From: Treponema sp.
GTDB lineage: Bacteria; Spirochaetota; Spirochaetia; Treponematales; Treponemataceae
Assembly: GCA_017549025.1 (NCBI GenBank)
Contig: JAFYWB010000015.1
Coordinates: forward strand, 100,866-164,865
Length of the DNA stretch: 64,000 nucleotides
Direction of reading: 5' to 3'
Below are positions 33,911 to 42,816 of this stretch, piece by piece. Positions within the stretch are counted from its first letter, which is position 1. The number at the start of each line of letters is the position of its first letter. A program made the translations under genes and the position numbers. Below the pieces are notes generated by a model, which was given only the letters and a program-made list of their open reading frames with translations, had not been told where the DNA came from and searched no databases.

Positions 33911-35470
33911 TTACTGAGGCGGAATGACAAGCACTGTTCCCGCCACAATATAGTCTGGATTCTTAATATTGTTTGCAGAAACAATCCGCTGATACAACCA
34001 AGGATTGTTGTAATAGGATTGAGCAATATCCCACAGGGTGTCTCCCCACTTTACCTCATAGCGTACCACGTCGGCTTTCTGTGTTGCCTGAGGTGGTGGC
34101 GCAGGAGTTACCGAGGGAGTTTCCACAATAACAATTACATCTTCTACAGCAGCAGTTTCGTCTGGCTCCGGGGCTCCAGCTCCACCTGCCACAGCATTTG
34201 AAGCTCCAGCACCGTTTTCTACGGTTCTATCTGCAAGCTTTGAAGGTAACAGGAAGAGAATGAACAACAAGATTCCAACACAAACCAAGGCACAAATAAC
34301 GCAAATCACAACGGAAATGCCACTTCGTCGCTTGCTGTTTTCCTGTTGCTTCAACTCATCTTCTCTATCATCGTACAAATCACTAAAGTCGAAGGGATTT
34401 GCGGTGGGTTTTGATTCGTTCATATAAAAAGCAGGGTCCTTAAAATCGTTTTCCGTAAATAAGCCAGACTCTTCGCCAAAGGAAAAGTCATTTCTCAAAG
34501 GCTCATCAAAATCTGGCAACTCAAATTTGCTAAAGTCTGGCAATGAGTCTTCATAAACCGTATCTGCCCCAGCAAACTGATAGGTATCATCAAGCTGCTG
34601 ATTATCAAAGGAAGCAAATCCAGCAGCTGTATTTCCAAAATCAAAATCTGGTAGGTCAAAGGAGGTACTTTCATCCTGTGCTACTGGTTCTTCAAAGTCT
34701 GGTAAGTCAAAGGAAGTAGCTTCATCCTGAACTACTGGTTCTTCAAAGTCTGGTAAGTCAAAGGAGGGAGCTTCTTCTTGAGCTACTGGTTCTTCAAAGT
34801 CTGGTAGGTCAAAGGAGGGAGCTTCATCCTGAACTACTGGTTCTTCCACAGGCTTGGTGGCAACTAGCGTATCATCATCTCCCAAAAGGGCGTCCACGTG
34901 GGCATCGTCAATGGAGGCAAAATCATCCAAGTCAAGATCTGAAAGATCAAAGCTATTCACGTCCAAGGAACCAACGGCATCAGATTCCGCAGCAGCTAGT
35001 GCCAAGCTTTCATCAAAACTATCTGTTTCCTCTTCCTGAAGCCAAGTAACAGGTGCTTCGGGCAAGGGAGGCTCTTCAAATTCTTCGTCAGAGATTTCAG
35101 AAAGGGTATAATCGGGAACAGAATTTCGTTTTTCAGAGGGAAGATTCACCAAATCAGCCTTGGTGGCACTTGTTTTTCCAGATTCTGGGTCAAGAACTTC
35201 AGCAGAAAGCATATTATTCTCATCAAGCTGGATGGTAAAGCTCATGCTTGCCTCTCCACCGGGATGAGGCACCAGCTCAGAAATTTCCAACGTATCCACG
35301 TATTCTGCATCTTCCATGGTTCCTGATTCGGAACGATACAAATCAATGGAGGCTGTAGTCTGATTGTCCTGAACCGTGGTCAATTCCATCAATTTTTTTT
35401 GGGGAACTCCATCCTCCATAATAGGATAGAAGCTTCCATCTGCTAGCTTTATGCCGATTTTTTTGCCCAT
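33911..35470 (-). CDS. Membrane-anchored LysM protein with DnaK-SBD-like N-terminus and acidic repeats
   Basis: A four-part protein of 519 aa. Residues 1-110 resemble an Hsp70 substrate-binding beta domain (VPQKKLMELTTVQDNQTTAS, IDLYRSESGTMEDAEY, FTIQLDENNMLSAEV). An acidic low-complexity region follows with four 17-residue repeats of the type EEPVVQDEAPSFDLPDF. Next comes one transmembrane helix (GISVVICVICALVCVGILLF) and a C-terminal LysM peptidoglycan-binding domain (VKWGDTLWDIAQSYYNNPWL). It probably spans from cytoplasm to cell wall. Start MGKKIGIKLADG at 35470 is preferred to the longer ORF; it has no Shine-Dalgarno and lies right after a consensus promoter. Confidence 0.8.
   Translation of the reverse strand: MGKKIGIKLADGSFYPIMEDGVPQKKLMELTTVQDNQTTASIDLYRSESGTMEDAEYVDTLEISELVPHPGGEASMSFTIQLDENNMLSAEVLDPESGKTSATKADLVNLPSEKRNSVPDYTLSEISDEEFEEPPLPEAPVTWLQEEETDSFDESLALAAAESDAVGSLDVNSFDLSDLDLDDFASIDDAHVDALLGDDDTLVATKPVEEPVVQDEAPSFDLPDFEEPVAQEEAPSFDLPDFEEPVVQDEATSFDLPDFEEPVAQDESTSFDLPDFDFGNTAAGFASFDNQQLDDTYQFAGADTVYEDSLPDFSKFELPDFDEPLRNDFSFGEESGLFTENDFKDPAFYMNESKPTANPFDFSDLYDDREDELKQQENSKRRSGISVVICVICALVCVGILLFILFLLPSKLADRTVENGAGASNAVAGGAGAPEPDETAAVEDVIVIVETPSVTPAPPPQATQKADVVRYEVKWGDTLWDIAQSYYNNPWLYQRIVSANNIKNPDYIVAGTVLVIPPQ
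34647..34850 (-). repeat. Four tandem 51-bp repeats coding for a 17-residue acidic unit
   Basis: Units begin at 34647, 34698, 34749 and 34800 and differ by a few bases each. They code for EEPV(V/A)Q(D/E)E(A/S)(P/T)SFDLPDF. Repeat number could vary by slippage or recombination without changing the frame. Confidence 0.9.
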
Positions 35471-35477
35471 ACAGTAT

Positions 35478-35506
35478 ATGTTATTATTGAAACCCTTTCT
35501 TGTCAA
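35478..35506 (-). promoter_or_regulatory. Promoter of the LysM-Slt operon, probably leaderless
   Basis: On the minus strand TTGACA (35506-35501), a 17-bp spacer and TAACAT (35483-35478). The ATG follows 7 nt later with no Shine-Dalgarno sequence. Confidence 0.65.
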
Positions 35507-35515
35507 GTTTCTTTC

Positions 35516-35544
35516 TTGACACCTAGGCAAAGGAACGTCATAAT
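35516..35544 (+). promoter_or_regulatory. Promoter of the TPR gene, probably leaderless
   Basis: TTGACA (35516-35521), a 17-bp spacer and CATAAT (35539-35544). The ATG at 35552 is 7 nt after the -10 box and lacks a Shine-Dalgarno sequence. It is divergent from the LysM promoter. Confidence 0.65.
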
Positions 35545-35551
35545 ACATATT

Positions 35552-36895
35552 ATGGATATTTCATCGATTCTCATTGCTGTTCTAGTTATTCTTATTTTTC
35601 TTGTCATTATCACTTCGATTTCTGGCAAAAAGGGCAAGAATCAGAATGGATCTAAAACCCGTAAACGATCTGTTATCATCAAAGATGCTACAAAAAAATT
35701 ATCCCAAAATCCTCACAATGTTCCTGCTTTGACAGAATTATCAAACCTGTACTATCAAGAGCATAACTGGGAAAAGGCCCTTCCCCTGTTGGATGAATTG
35801 TTAAATCTAGCTTCCACCAACAAAGATATCGATTATTTCCAAGTTGCCCTGCGACAAGGAATTACCGCCTTGAACATGAAAAAGCCAGAAGAAGCCATGC
35901 AGGGTTTAAGTGCCGCCATCAAGATTAACAACAATAATTTTGAGGCCAACTACTATCTAGGCCAAGCCTTTTATCAGGCCAACACCTTTGACAAGGCAAT
36001 TCCCTTTTTGCGAAAGGCTTCTACCTTTGGTCAGGAGGCTCCCGGCCTGAATGAGGCTATTGGTTTGTCCTTTTACAATCTGAAGCGATACCGAGACTCC
36101 CTTCCCTATCTCAAGCGTGCCTTGGAAGAAAATCCAGAGGGAAAGGTGGTCTTGTTCTCTATGGCAGATGCCATGCAACAAACAGGCTTTGGAGATAAGG
36201 CTCTGAAGGTGTTTATGCATCTGCGGGCCGACCCAGATTTTGGTGCTCGCTCCTGTCTTTCTGCTGGTATCATGCACATGAACAGTGGCGCTCTGGACAA
36301 GGCAATTCAGGACTTTGAAATTGCCTTGCGTCACGTCAACGTTCCTCAGGATATTTTGCTGGAGATTAAATATCGTTTGGCAGGCTGTTATCTGCAGAAT
36401 GGTTCTGTGGATCAAGGACTTTCCATGCTGCGGGAGGTACAGGTTATCAACCCAGCCTATCGTGACGTGAATTCTCTGATTACCAGATACATGGAATTAA
36501 AGCAGAACAAAAATTTGCAAATCTACCTTACCGCAGGAAACAGCGACTTTGTGGCCCTGTGTCGTAAGCTAGTAGAAACCTTCTACGGTAAGGCTGTTGT
36601 TCGTATTCTGGACATTACCGTAACAAACGACAACACCGAGGTGCTTACCGAGGTTGAAACCGTTAAGTGGGAAGATACGGTTATCTTCCGTTTTTACCGC
36701 ACCTCTGGCTCCATTGGAGAGCTCCATATCCGAGACTTCCACGGTAGAATCAAGGATGCACGTGCAGGTCACGGAATTTGTCTTACAGCGGGAGCCTTTT
36801 CCGAAGAAGCAAAAAAATACATCGAAGGCCGTCCCATCGACTTGGTAGATAAAACCGAGTTAATCAAGCGACTGAAAAAAGTTGATACAATGTAA
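35552..36895 (+). CDS. Membrane-anchored TPR protein
   Basis: About 447 aa, with one N-terminal transmembrane helix (ISSILIAVLVILIFLVIITS) and a basic patch, then about eight tetratricopeptide-like helices (NYYLGQAFYQANTFDKAIPF, GLSFYNLKRYRDSLPYLKRA). The last 130 residues form a restriction-endonuclease-like or Mrr-cat-like fold (FVALCRKLVETFYGKAVVR, RTSGSIGELHIRDFHGRIKD) without obvious catalytic residues. Treponemes carry similar conserved TPR proteins of unknown role. The longer ORF from 35516 would put the -35 box inside the gene, so ATG 35552 is chosen. It converges on rsmG with 5 bp between stops. Confidence 0.75.
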   Translation: MDISSILIAVLVILIFLVIITSISGKKGKNQNGSKTRKRSVIIKDATKKLSQNPHNVPALTELSNLYYQEHNWEKALPLLDELLNLASTNKDIDYFQVALRQGITALNMKKPEEAMQGLSAAIKINNNNFEANYYLGQAFYQANTFDKAIPFLRKASTFGQEAPGLNEAIGLSFYNLKRYRDSLPYLKRALEENPEGKVVLFSMADAMQQTGFGDKALKVFMHLRADPDFGARSCLSAGIMHMNSGALDKAIQDFEIALRHVNVPQDILLEIKYRLAGCYLQNGSVDQGLSMLREVQVINPAYRDVNSLITRYMELKQNKNLQIYLTAGNSDFVALCRKLVETFYGKAVVRILDITVTNDNTEVLTEVETVKWEDTVIFRFYRTSGSIGELHIRDFHGRIKDARAGHGICLTAGAFSEEAKKYIEGRPIDLVDKTELIKRLKKVDTM

Positions 36896-36900
36896 TCTGA

Positions 36901-37563
36901 TTATGAATGCTGAATAAGCACTAAATGCCGCTGGCGGTCTTCCAAAAAGGGAACCTCCAGCGGTTTTATTTTATAGTCAGGTACAATAGAAGAAATTGCA
37001 GCCATTTCAGACTCAATGCTTTCTAGCTTTGCTTTGTAGGCGGCCAAAATCCCGTCCTGTTTGATGGTTCGCAACAAGGTACGAATCATCTTTTTATCCA
37101 AGGGACGAAAAGCTCGGAAGGTAGCCACATCAAAGGAGCCTGCTTCCACCTGCTCTGCCTGAAGATTTTCTACCCGCACATTACGTAAACCAAGCACGGC
37201 GGCACAATTTTCCAAAAAGGCACAGCGTTTGCTCATCCTCTCTACCAGCACAAACTGAAACTGAGGCAGTGCAATTGCCAAAGGAATACCAGGTAGGCCG
37301 CCACCAGAACCAATATCAGCAATAAGGGCCTGCTTGCCGCCAGCTTCTCGTTCCAGAGCCAGCTCTTTAATCAAGCTCCAGGCAGAAAGGCTATCTAAAA
37401 TATGATTCACGATAATTTGATCTTGGTTGTCGGCTCCCACCAAATCGTAGGCGGCGTTGAACAACATCAATTCACGAATATATCCTTCTAGCTTTTCCTG
37501 AACAGAAGGAATTTCTTCCTGACAAAAATTTAGAGCCACAAGGCCCTGCTGCAAAAGCTCCAT
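36901..37563 (-). CDS. rsmG: 16S rRNA (guanine-N7)-methyltransferase G
   Basis: Methylates G527 (E. coli numbering) in 16S rRNA; 220 aa, the normal length. SAM-binding motif I is IADIGSGGGLPGIPLAIALP, followed by FVLVERMSKRCAFLENCAAV and the catalytic-side FDVATFRAFRPLDKKMI. A GGGGG ribosome-binding site precedes the ATG. In many bacteria it pairs with mnmG (gidA), but here it stands alone and converges on the TPR gene. Confidence 0.92.
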   Translation of the reverse strand: MELLQQGLVALNFCQEEIPSVQEKLEGYIRELMLFNAAYDLVGADNQDQIIVNHILDSLSAWSLIKELALEREAGGKQALIADIGSGGGLPGIPLAIALPQFQFVLVERMSKRCAFLENCAAVLGLRNVRVENLQAEQVEAGSFDVATFRAFRPLDKKMIRTLLRTIKQDGILAAYKAKLESIESEMAAISSIVPDYKIKPLEVPFLEDRQRHLVLIQHS

Positions 37564-37625
37564 AAAACCCCCGTTACATCAGTTTATCATATTTGTAAAA
37601 AAAAAACATTTTCCTAAAAAAAAAT

Positions 37626-37656
37626 TTGACAAATAGATTTTTTAATGAAATACTAT
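37626..37656 (+). promoter_or_regulatory. Likely promoter of the OMP-sialidase operon
   Basis: TTGACA at 37626-37631 is a perfect -35 box. The best -10 candidate is TACTAT at 37651-37656 with a long 19-bp spacer; AATACT at 37649-37654 gives 17 bp. Assignment of the -10 box is uncertain. Confidence 0.45.
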
Positions 37657-37693
37657 TCTAGTATACAACTTTTATCTATATTTTGGAGGATAT

Positions 37694-39214
37694 ATGAAAA
37701 GAATGAGTTTTTTTAATTACATGCGTGTTCATTCTCATACCCATGAGGGGGGGGGGTATAAACGAATTTTAGCCTCTTTGTTAGTTCCTGTAGCATTTCT
37801 TGGAACTGTTGCAGCTGCATCACCTACAAGTAAAGCAACTGCAGGAATGTATGGAACAGCTCAAGACACCGTTTCAAGTAAAACTGGGATGAGTTCTATT
37901 GAGTTTGATAATGCTTTTGTGTATGGACATTATGCTACAGAATCTGTTAACGTAGGCGTTGCTACTGAGTTTTCTGATATCTGGCTTGGATTTGAATACA
38001 GTGGAAACTTTTGGAATAACAGCTCAAATGATGTAGCAGATTCTCTCAATACCTTGGGTACAGCAACAACTCATGGCTATGTCGGTAAATCTGAACCATC
38101 CAATAGTCTTAAAACAACCCTTCATTTACCCACTATGCCATTCCCCATGGGACTCCATGTAGGCTTTACCCTTGGAGGAAAATTTGAGTCAGGTGAATAC
38201 ACATTTGCAAATAATACTTTTACCCAACGAACTGACTACGATAATACTTATGAACGAGGTTATAGAAATAATCTTACCTACACTCCCAGTTTGGGCTATA
38301 AAATTTCTATCCCTGTAGGTAACGTAACCATTTCACCAACAATTCAAGTCGATTTCGGCATTACGCAAAATGACGCCTATGCAAAATACACAACTACAGA
38401 TAAAAAGGTAAACTCTCTTGAACAAAAACAACTAACATACCTTCCTCTCGGCTCAGTCCAAATAGACGTAGACGTACCAGCAAGCGGAACAGTTAGCCAC
38501 ACTATAGGTGCACAATATGATTTTTCTACAACCCTTGCCCAAAACACCACCTTCACACAAAAAGATGGAGAAGGAACAACTATCACAGAAGTTAAAGCAG
38601 AACAGAATCAAAAACACCTCGCGCTTCTGCGATACACTCAAAAGCTTTCTGTAACAGAGCAGGTACGACTTGCTTGGCAATTCCGTCTGGGTACTGAATT
38701 ATCAAATCAGGTAGTCCCTTATCGAATGATTTATGATACCAATACTGGATGGAAATCAGCAGGAGGAGCTGAAACAGTAACAACTATCAATGGAGGAACT
38801 CCTCTTAAAACAGGAGACACTGATAACAGAGTCTATGAAACAACAATCAAAGAAATTTCTCTAGCTCCTTTATTTAAGCTCGGTTTACAGTGGGATGTAG
38901 TACCTGCAAAACTCGTATTTAATGCTGGTGTTGAATTTGAGCCATTTGCCTTTTCTAGAACAGAAATGAAAACTGTTGTAAAAGAAACATTACAAGCTTC
39001 TGACACTCAGGCAAAAACAGTAGAAAAAACAGACCTGCTCTTTGATACTCCATTAGGAAAATTTGCAACAGGTCTCACACTCCATATTGCACCTACCGTT
39101 GTTCTGGATACAGCAGTGGCACTAGATATCAATCGCAGAAACATCAATAATCTAACAGTCAACAATATTCTTAATAATAGTTTAGTCATGCTGTCACTAA
39201 ACATACAATTGTAA
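37694..39214 (+). CDS. Outer-membrane beta-barrel-like protein with in-frame poly-G tract
   Basis: The 506-aa protein has an odd N-terminal leader of 22 residues, then a signal peptide (YKRILASLLVPVAFLGTVAA-AS). The mature part alternates polar and aromatic residues and ends in LNNSLVMLSLNIQL, with the final hydrophobic strand pattern of outer-membrane barrels. A run of ten G (37747-37756) lies between start codon and signal peptide, coding for E-G-G-G. A change by one or two G would shift the frame and switch the protein off. GGAGG at 37683-37687 fits ATG 37694. It is followed 10 bp later by the sialidase gene, so both may be affected. Confidence 0.7.
   Translation: MKRMSFFNYMRVHSHTHEGGGYKRILASLLVPVAFLGTVAAASPTSKATAGMYGTAQDTVSSKTGMSSIEFDNAFVYGHYATESVNVGVATEFSDIWLGFEYSGNFWNNSSNDVADSLNTLGTATTHGYVGKSEPSNSLKTTLHLPTMPFPMGLHVGFTLGGKFESGEYTFANNTFTQRTDYDNTYERGYRNNLTYTPSLGYKISIPVGNVTISPTIQVDFGITQNDAYAKYTTTDKKVNSLEQKQLTYLPLGSVQIDVDVPASGTVSHTIGAQYDFSTTLAQNTTFTQKDGEGTTITEVKAEQNQKHLALLRYTQKLSVTEQVRLAWQFRLGTELSNQVVPYRMIYDTNTGWKSAGGAETVTTINGGTPLKTGDTDNRVYETTIKEISLAPLFKLGLQWDVVPAKLVFNAGVEFEPFAFSRTEMKTVVKETLQASDTQAKTVEKTDLLFDTPLGKFATGLTLHIAPTVVLDTAVALDINRRNINNLTVNNILNNSLVMLSLNIQL
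37747..37756 (+). repeat. G10 homopolymer inside a coding sequence
   Basis: Ten consecutive G residues within codons 18-21 of the outer-membrane protein gene. Poly-G tracts are known phase-variation sites in Treponema pallidum. Confidence 0.9.
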
Positions 39215-39224
39215 GGATATAAGT

Positions 39225-40856
39225 ATGAAACGACTTAAAACGATTGTACTAGTAACAGCAATTCTCTTTGGACTAATAAGTTGTGATCAGCTTCCTAATG
39301 GATACAAGATTGGAAGTAAAATACACATCACTTACCAAACCATTTATGGAACAGCACCTGAACAAATATCACGTGTTATTGATCCAGATATCGGACTTGC
39401 TAATCTATCATACACCAGTGACATGCTTCCAATTATGAATGATTACGTCATGCCTGATGAACAAATCTTGGAATTCGGTGGATGGCAGAAAAATGGTATA
39501 CCAGTAAAAGAAGGTGATTCAATCGGCTCCAATGATGTACTCAATGCAATATGGAAAACAAAAGTTGGTTATACTGGAGATATCACCTACACCACTGGCC
39601 AACAACTTGTACCAACACCTAGCAAAACTGTAGTCTTTGGTAAAAACGAGGGTGGTACTTATAGCACTTCTAACTCTCGTATTCCAACCTTATTGGTTTT
39701 ACCAAGCGGAACGCTTCTTGCCTTTGCAGATCGAAGGTATCAAGGAAGTGGAGATATAGCTAATAATGATACCACAAAAGTAGAGGTTTGGTGTAAGAGA
39801 AGTATCGATAATGGAAATACATGGATTGATCCTGTTCGTGTAACACCACAAACCAGTGGACTTAAATCGAGTTATGGAGATGCAGGTGTGGTCTATGACA
39901 AAAACACAAACCATATTCTTGCTCTCGTAATTGGACAAAATGGCTTGTGGTACGGTACACCTGAAGATTCCTCCCATATTTGGGTTGTACGTAGCAAGGA
40001 TGAAGGTAAAACCTGGGAAGCTCCTGTTGATATCACCCATTTTATCTTTGGAGAGAATTGTTCTGACCCTGTAAGAAAAACATGGGGAGCTGGCTTTGTT
40101 GCAAGTGGCAATGGAACACAGCTTTCTACAGGAAGACTTATATTTAGCATCGCCGTACGAACAACAACTGTAGCAGACGGAAATAAAAGTGGACAATGCC
40201 AAAACTTTGCACTTTTCTCTGACGATGGTGGTTACACCTGGCAGCTTTCTGACAATAGTCCCACTGCAAATGGACAAAAAGGAGCATCAGGTTTAACTGG
40301 TTACGGAGATGAAGCAAAGATTACAGAATTAAGCGATGGCCGTTTGTATATGCAGATTCGCCCCAATAATTCTCCTACTTGGGAAAGGAATATCTCTTAT
40401 TCTTACGACCAAGGAAAGACTTGGACCGCTGCTGTTGCAGATTCCCAGCTTCCATCTTCTGCCAGCAATGGAGATTTAATGTACTACACAAGTGTAACTA
40501 ACGGATGGGATAAAAATCGACTCCTTTGTGCTTTCGACACACAGCCATATAACGGATCAAATAATATGGATAAGGTAATCGGTTTAAATGGGCAACCACT
40601 GGGAAAAGTCGTTTCAAATCAAAAACTTGGTTATCCTGCCTTCTTCATCAGCTATGATGAAGGAAAAACTTGGCAAGGAAGAATCTGGCACGAAGGGGAT
40701 TCAGCCTATTCATCCTTTAACTTTCTTAATGACGGTAGCATTGGAGTCCTCGTAGAAACTGGCTCATCCTGGGGAAATGGAAGTATTTACTTCTTCCGCA
40801 CAAATATTGAATGGATTACCAATGGAGCAGATACTGGTCCAAAACGTATCAAGTAA
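39225..40856 (+). CDS. Sialidase (GH33-like) lipoprotein
   Basis: Releases sialic acid from host glycans. The 543-aa protein has a lipoprotein signal (AILFGLISCDQ), a short Listeria/Bacteroides-repeat-like N-terminal domain (to about residue 110), then a six-bladed sialidase propeller. It shows the (F/Y)RIP-type start SRIPTLLVLPSGTLLAFADR and five Asp boxes: SIDNGNTW, SKDEGKTW, SDDGGYTW, SYDQGKTW and SYDEGKTW. The classical Phe/Tyr of the RIP motif is Ser. AAGGATA precedes the ATG. It sits 10 bp after the outer-membrane protein gene and next to a sugar ABC transporter operon on the other strand. Confidence 0.88.
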   Translation: MKRLKTIVLVTAILFGLISCDQLPNGYKIGSKIHITYQTIYGTAPEQISRVIDPDIGLANLSYTSDMLPIMNDYVMPDEQILEFGGWQKNGIPVKEGDSIGSNDVLNAIWKTKVGYTGDITYTTGQQLVPTPSKTVVFGKNEGGTYSTSNSRIPTLLVLPSGTLLAFADRRYQGSGDIANNDTTKVEVWCKRSIDNGNTWIDPVRVTPQTSGLKSSYGDAGVVYDKNTNHILALVIGQNGLWYGTPEDSSHIWVVRSKDEGKTWEAPVDITHFIFGENCSDPVRKTWGAGFVASGNGTQLSTGRLIFSIAVRTTTVADGNKSGQCQNFALFSDDGGYTWQLSDNSPTANGQKGASGLTGYGDEAKITELSDGRLYMQIRPNNSPTWERNISYSYDQGKTWTAAVADSQLPSSASNGDLMYYTSVTNGWDKNRLLCAFDTQPYNGSNNMDKVIGLNGQPLGKVVSNQKLGYPAFFISYDEGKTWQGRIWHEGDSAYSSFNFLNDGSIGVLVETGSSWGNGSIYFFRTNIEWITNGADTGPKRIK

Positions 40857-40884
40857 TAAATACCCTCACCACTAAATAATCAAA

Positions 40885-40928
40885 CAAAAACAGGTAGAAG
40901 GATGATGAAAATCGTCTTTCTACCTGTT
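40885..40928 (-). terminator. Terminator of the sugar ABC-pdxA operon
   Basis: AACAGGTAGAA (40889-40899) and TTCTACCTGTT (40918-40928) form a perfect 11-bp stem. On the minus strand it is followed by TTTTTGTTTG, so it mainly serves pdxA; it may also end the sialidase transcript. Confidence 0.8.
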
Positions 40929-40970
40929 CATACTACCCAGAATAGTAATTAAAGATTTAATTACATGCTC

Positions 40971-41945
40971 TCATAGAGACTTCCAGTAAGGAGCATATTT
41001 TGCTGCCACAGCAATGGCTTCAATCATACTAACAGCAGAAGCCTTTCCTGAACCAGCAATATCAAAGGCCGTACCGTGGTCAACGGAGGTTCTCAACACG
41101 GGCATTCCACAGGTAATGGAAATTGTCCGCTCAAAGTCGTAGGTTTTTGTGGCAATGTGGCCTTGGTCGTGATACAAAGAAAGCACACTGTTGAACCGTT
41201 CCTGCAATGCCAAGTGAAAAACGGAATCTGCACTAACTGGGCCTACCACATTGTAGCCTTCTTTTTGCAGAGCTTCTACCGCTGGGGCTACGGCCTCCAC
41301 CTCCTCTCGCCCGAACAAACCATGTTCACCGGAATGGGGATTCAGTCCTGCAATAGCCATAGTTCCGTCTGTAATACCAAGCTGCTCCAAGGCCTTTGTA
41401 CAACGCACTACATAATCCATAATCCGTTCTTTAGTAACAAGCTCACAGGCTTTTTTTAAGGAAACGTGGCGGGTCAAGAAAAATACCCGCAGATTCCGAA
41501 CCTCAAACAAGGTAAGGGGATCAGGAGTATTGGTAAGCTCGCCAAAAATTTCTGTGTGGCCAATAAAAGGAATGGAGCCTGCACGCAAGGACTCCTTGTT
41601 AATAGGAGCAGTTGCCACCGCCTGCACCTTTCCTGTACAGGCCAATTCAATAGCTTTTTTTATATATTCAAAGGATGCAATGCCACATTCAGCAGAAATT
41701 TCACCATACCGATAATTTCCTGCTTGAACTGTACCTACATCCTCCACACAAGAGTACTGAGACTCAAGGATAGTAGTGGGCAAATCGCACCGTTTACAGG
41801 CATCTTCCAGCACGGAACGACTTCCCACTACATGACAAAAGGCAACTTGCTGCACAAGAGGGTCTGCCAACGCACGAACAACAATTTCTGGGCCAATACC
41901 AGCGGGATCACCCATAGTTATTGCAATAATCGGTTTCGTAGACAT
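40971..41945 (-). CDS. pdxA: PdxA-family 4-phospho-hydroxyacid dehydrogenase
   Basis: The 324-aa protein is clearly of the PdxA family: TMGDPAGIGPEIVVRAL, TAPINKESLRAGSIPFIGHT, GLNPHSGEHGLFGREE, SLYHDQGHIATKTYDF and TSVDHGTAFDIAGSGKA. The three metal-binding histidines lie in GHTE, YHDQGH and DHGTAFD. PdxA oxidises 4-phosphohydroxythreonine in vitamin B6 synthesis; the PdxA2 subgroup acts on phosphorylated threonate/erythronate. As the last gene of a carbohydrate ABC operon with no other B6 gene nearby, the sugar-acid role is at least as likely. CAGGAGA precedes the ATG. Confidence 0.88.
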   Translation of the reverse strand: MSTKPIIAITMGDPAGIGPEIVVRALADPLVQQVAFCHVVGSRSVLEDACKRCDLPTTILESQYSCVEDVGTVQAGNYRYGEISAECGIASFEYIKKAIELACTGKVQAVATAPINKESLRAGSIPFIGHTEIFGELTNTPDPLTLFEVRNLRVFFLTRHVSLKKACELVTKERIMDYVVRCTKALEQLGITDGTMAIAGLNPHSGEHGLFGREEVEAVAPAVEALQKEGYNVVGPVSADSVFHLALQERFNSVLSLYHDQGHIATKTYDFERTISITCGMPVLRTSVDHGTAFDIAGSGKASAVSMIEAIAVAAKYAPYWKSL

Positions 41946-41977
41946 AATTTCTCCTGTACTATCAAGTTGCCTGTCTA

Positions 41978-42814
41978 TTAGCCCTTTACACCACCAGCAG
42001 TCAAACCACTTACCAAGTGCTTTTCAATGCACAGGAAGAGGATAATAACTGGAATAGTTGCAAAGATAGAGGTTGCAAAGAGGTATTGCCACTTGATGAT
42101 GTTAAATCCGTAGAACACGTTAATACCTACGGTGATAGGCTTAAATATGTCGGAGGAAATCAAGGTCAAGGCAATGGTGTATTCATTCCATGAGTTAATG
42201 AATACGAAGATAAGAGTTGTTACAATACCAGGTGCTGCGGTAGGAAGCAAAATCCGAACCAGGGCCTGAACAGTGCCACAACCGTCGATTTTAGCAGCCT
42301 GCTCCATTTCAGAAGAAATTGAAGAAAAGGTTCCACGAAGCAACCAGATAACAAAGGCTTGGTTAAAGGCCGCATTCAGCAGAATAAGTCCCAGAATGCT
42401 GTTGTTCAGCCCCATGTTCACCATCATTCGGTAGATACCTACCAACAAAACTACAGGTGAGAACATCTGGCTCATAATAACCATACCCATAAAGAAGCTC
42501 TTTCCCTTAAAATCCATTCGAGAAAGGGCATAGGCAGCAGGAATACCACAAATGATGGCCAGCAAAGAAGCTCCACCTGCCACCAAAATTGAGTTTCCAA
42601 GATACCGAATAATGGGTGCTTCCGACCAAACCTTTACAAAGGTAGCCAATTCCCAAACCTTGGGCAAGATACCACCACGGGTATCATACATTTCGGCATT
42701 GCTCTTGGAAGCGGTAATAAACATAATAAAGTAGGGATACAGAATCACTACACAAGTTATGAAAATTCCGATGTAAAGCAGAACACGAGTCAGCTTAAAT
42801 TCTTTTCCCTTCAT
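41978..42814 (-). CDS. Carbohydrate ABC transporter permease, MalG type
   Basis: The 278-aa inner-membrane protein has six hydrophobic helices and the EAA loop EMEQAAKIDGCGTVQALVRI, which docks the ATPase. It is the second permease of a CUT1-type importer, starting 2 bp after the first with AGGAGGGC as ribosome-binding site. No ATPase gene is in the operon, so a shared MsmK/UgpC-type ATPase elsewhere is needed. The substrate is unknown; the neighbouring sialidase hints at a host-glycan sugar. Confidence 0.92.
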   Translation of the reverse strand: MKGKEFKLTRVLLYIGIFITCVVILYPYFIMFITASKSNAEMYDTRGGILPKVWELATFVKVWSEAPIIRYLGNSILVAGGASLLAIICGIPAAYALSRMDFKGKSFFMGMVIMSQMFSPVVLLVGIYRMMVNMGLNNSILGLILLNAAFNQAFVIWLLRGTFSSISSEMEQAAKIDGCGTVQALVRILLPTAAPGIVTTLIFVFINSWNEYTIALTLISSDIFKPITVGINVFYGFNIIKWQYLFATSIFATIPVIILFLCIEKHLVSGLTAGGVKG

Positions 42815-42816
42815 AC

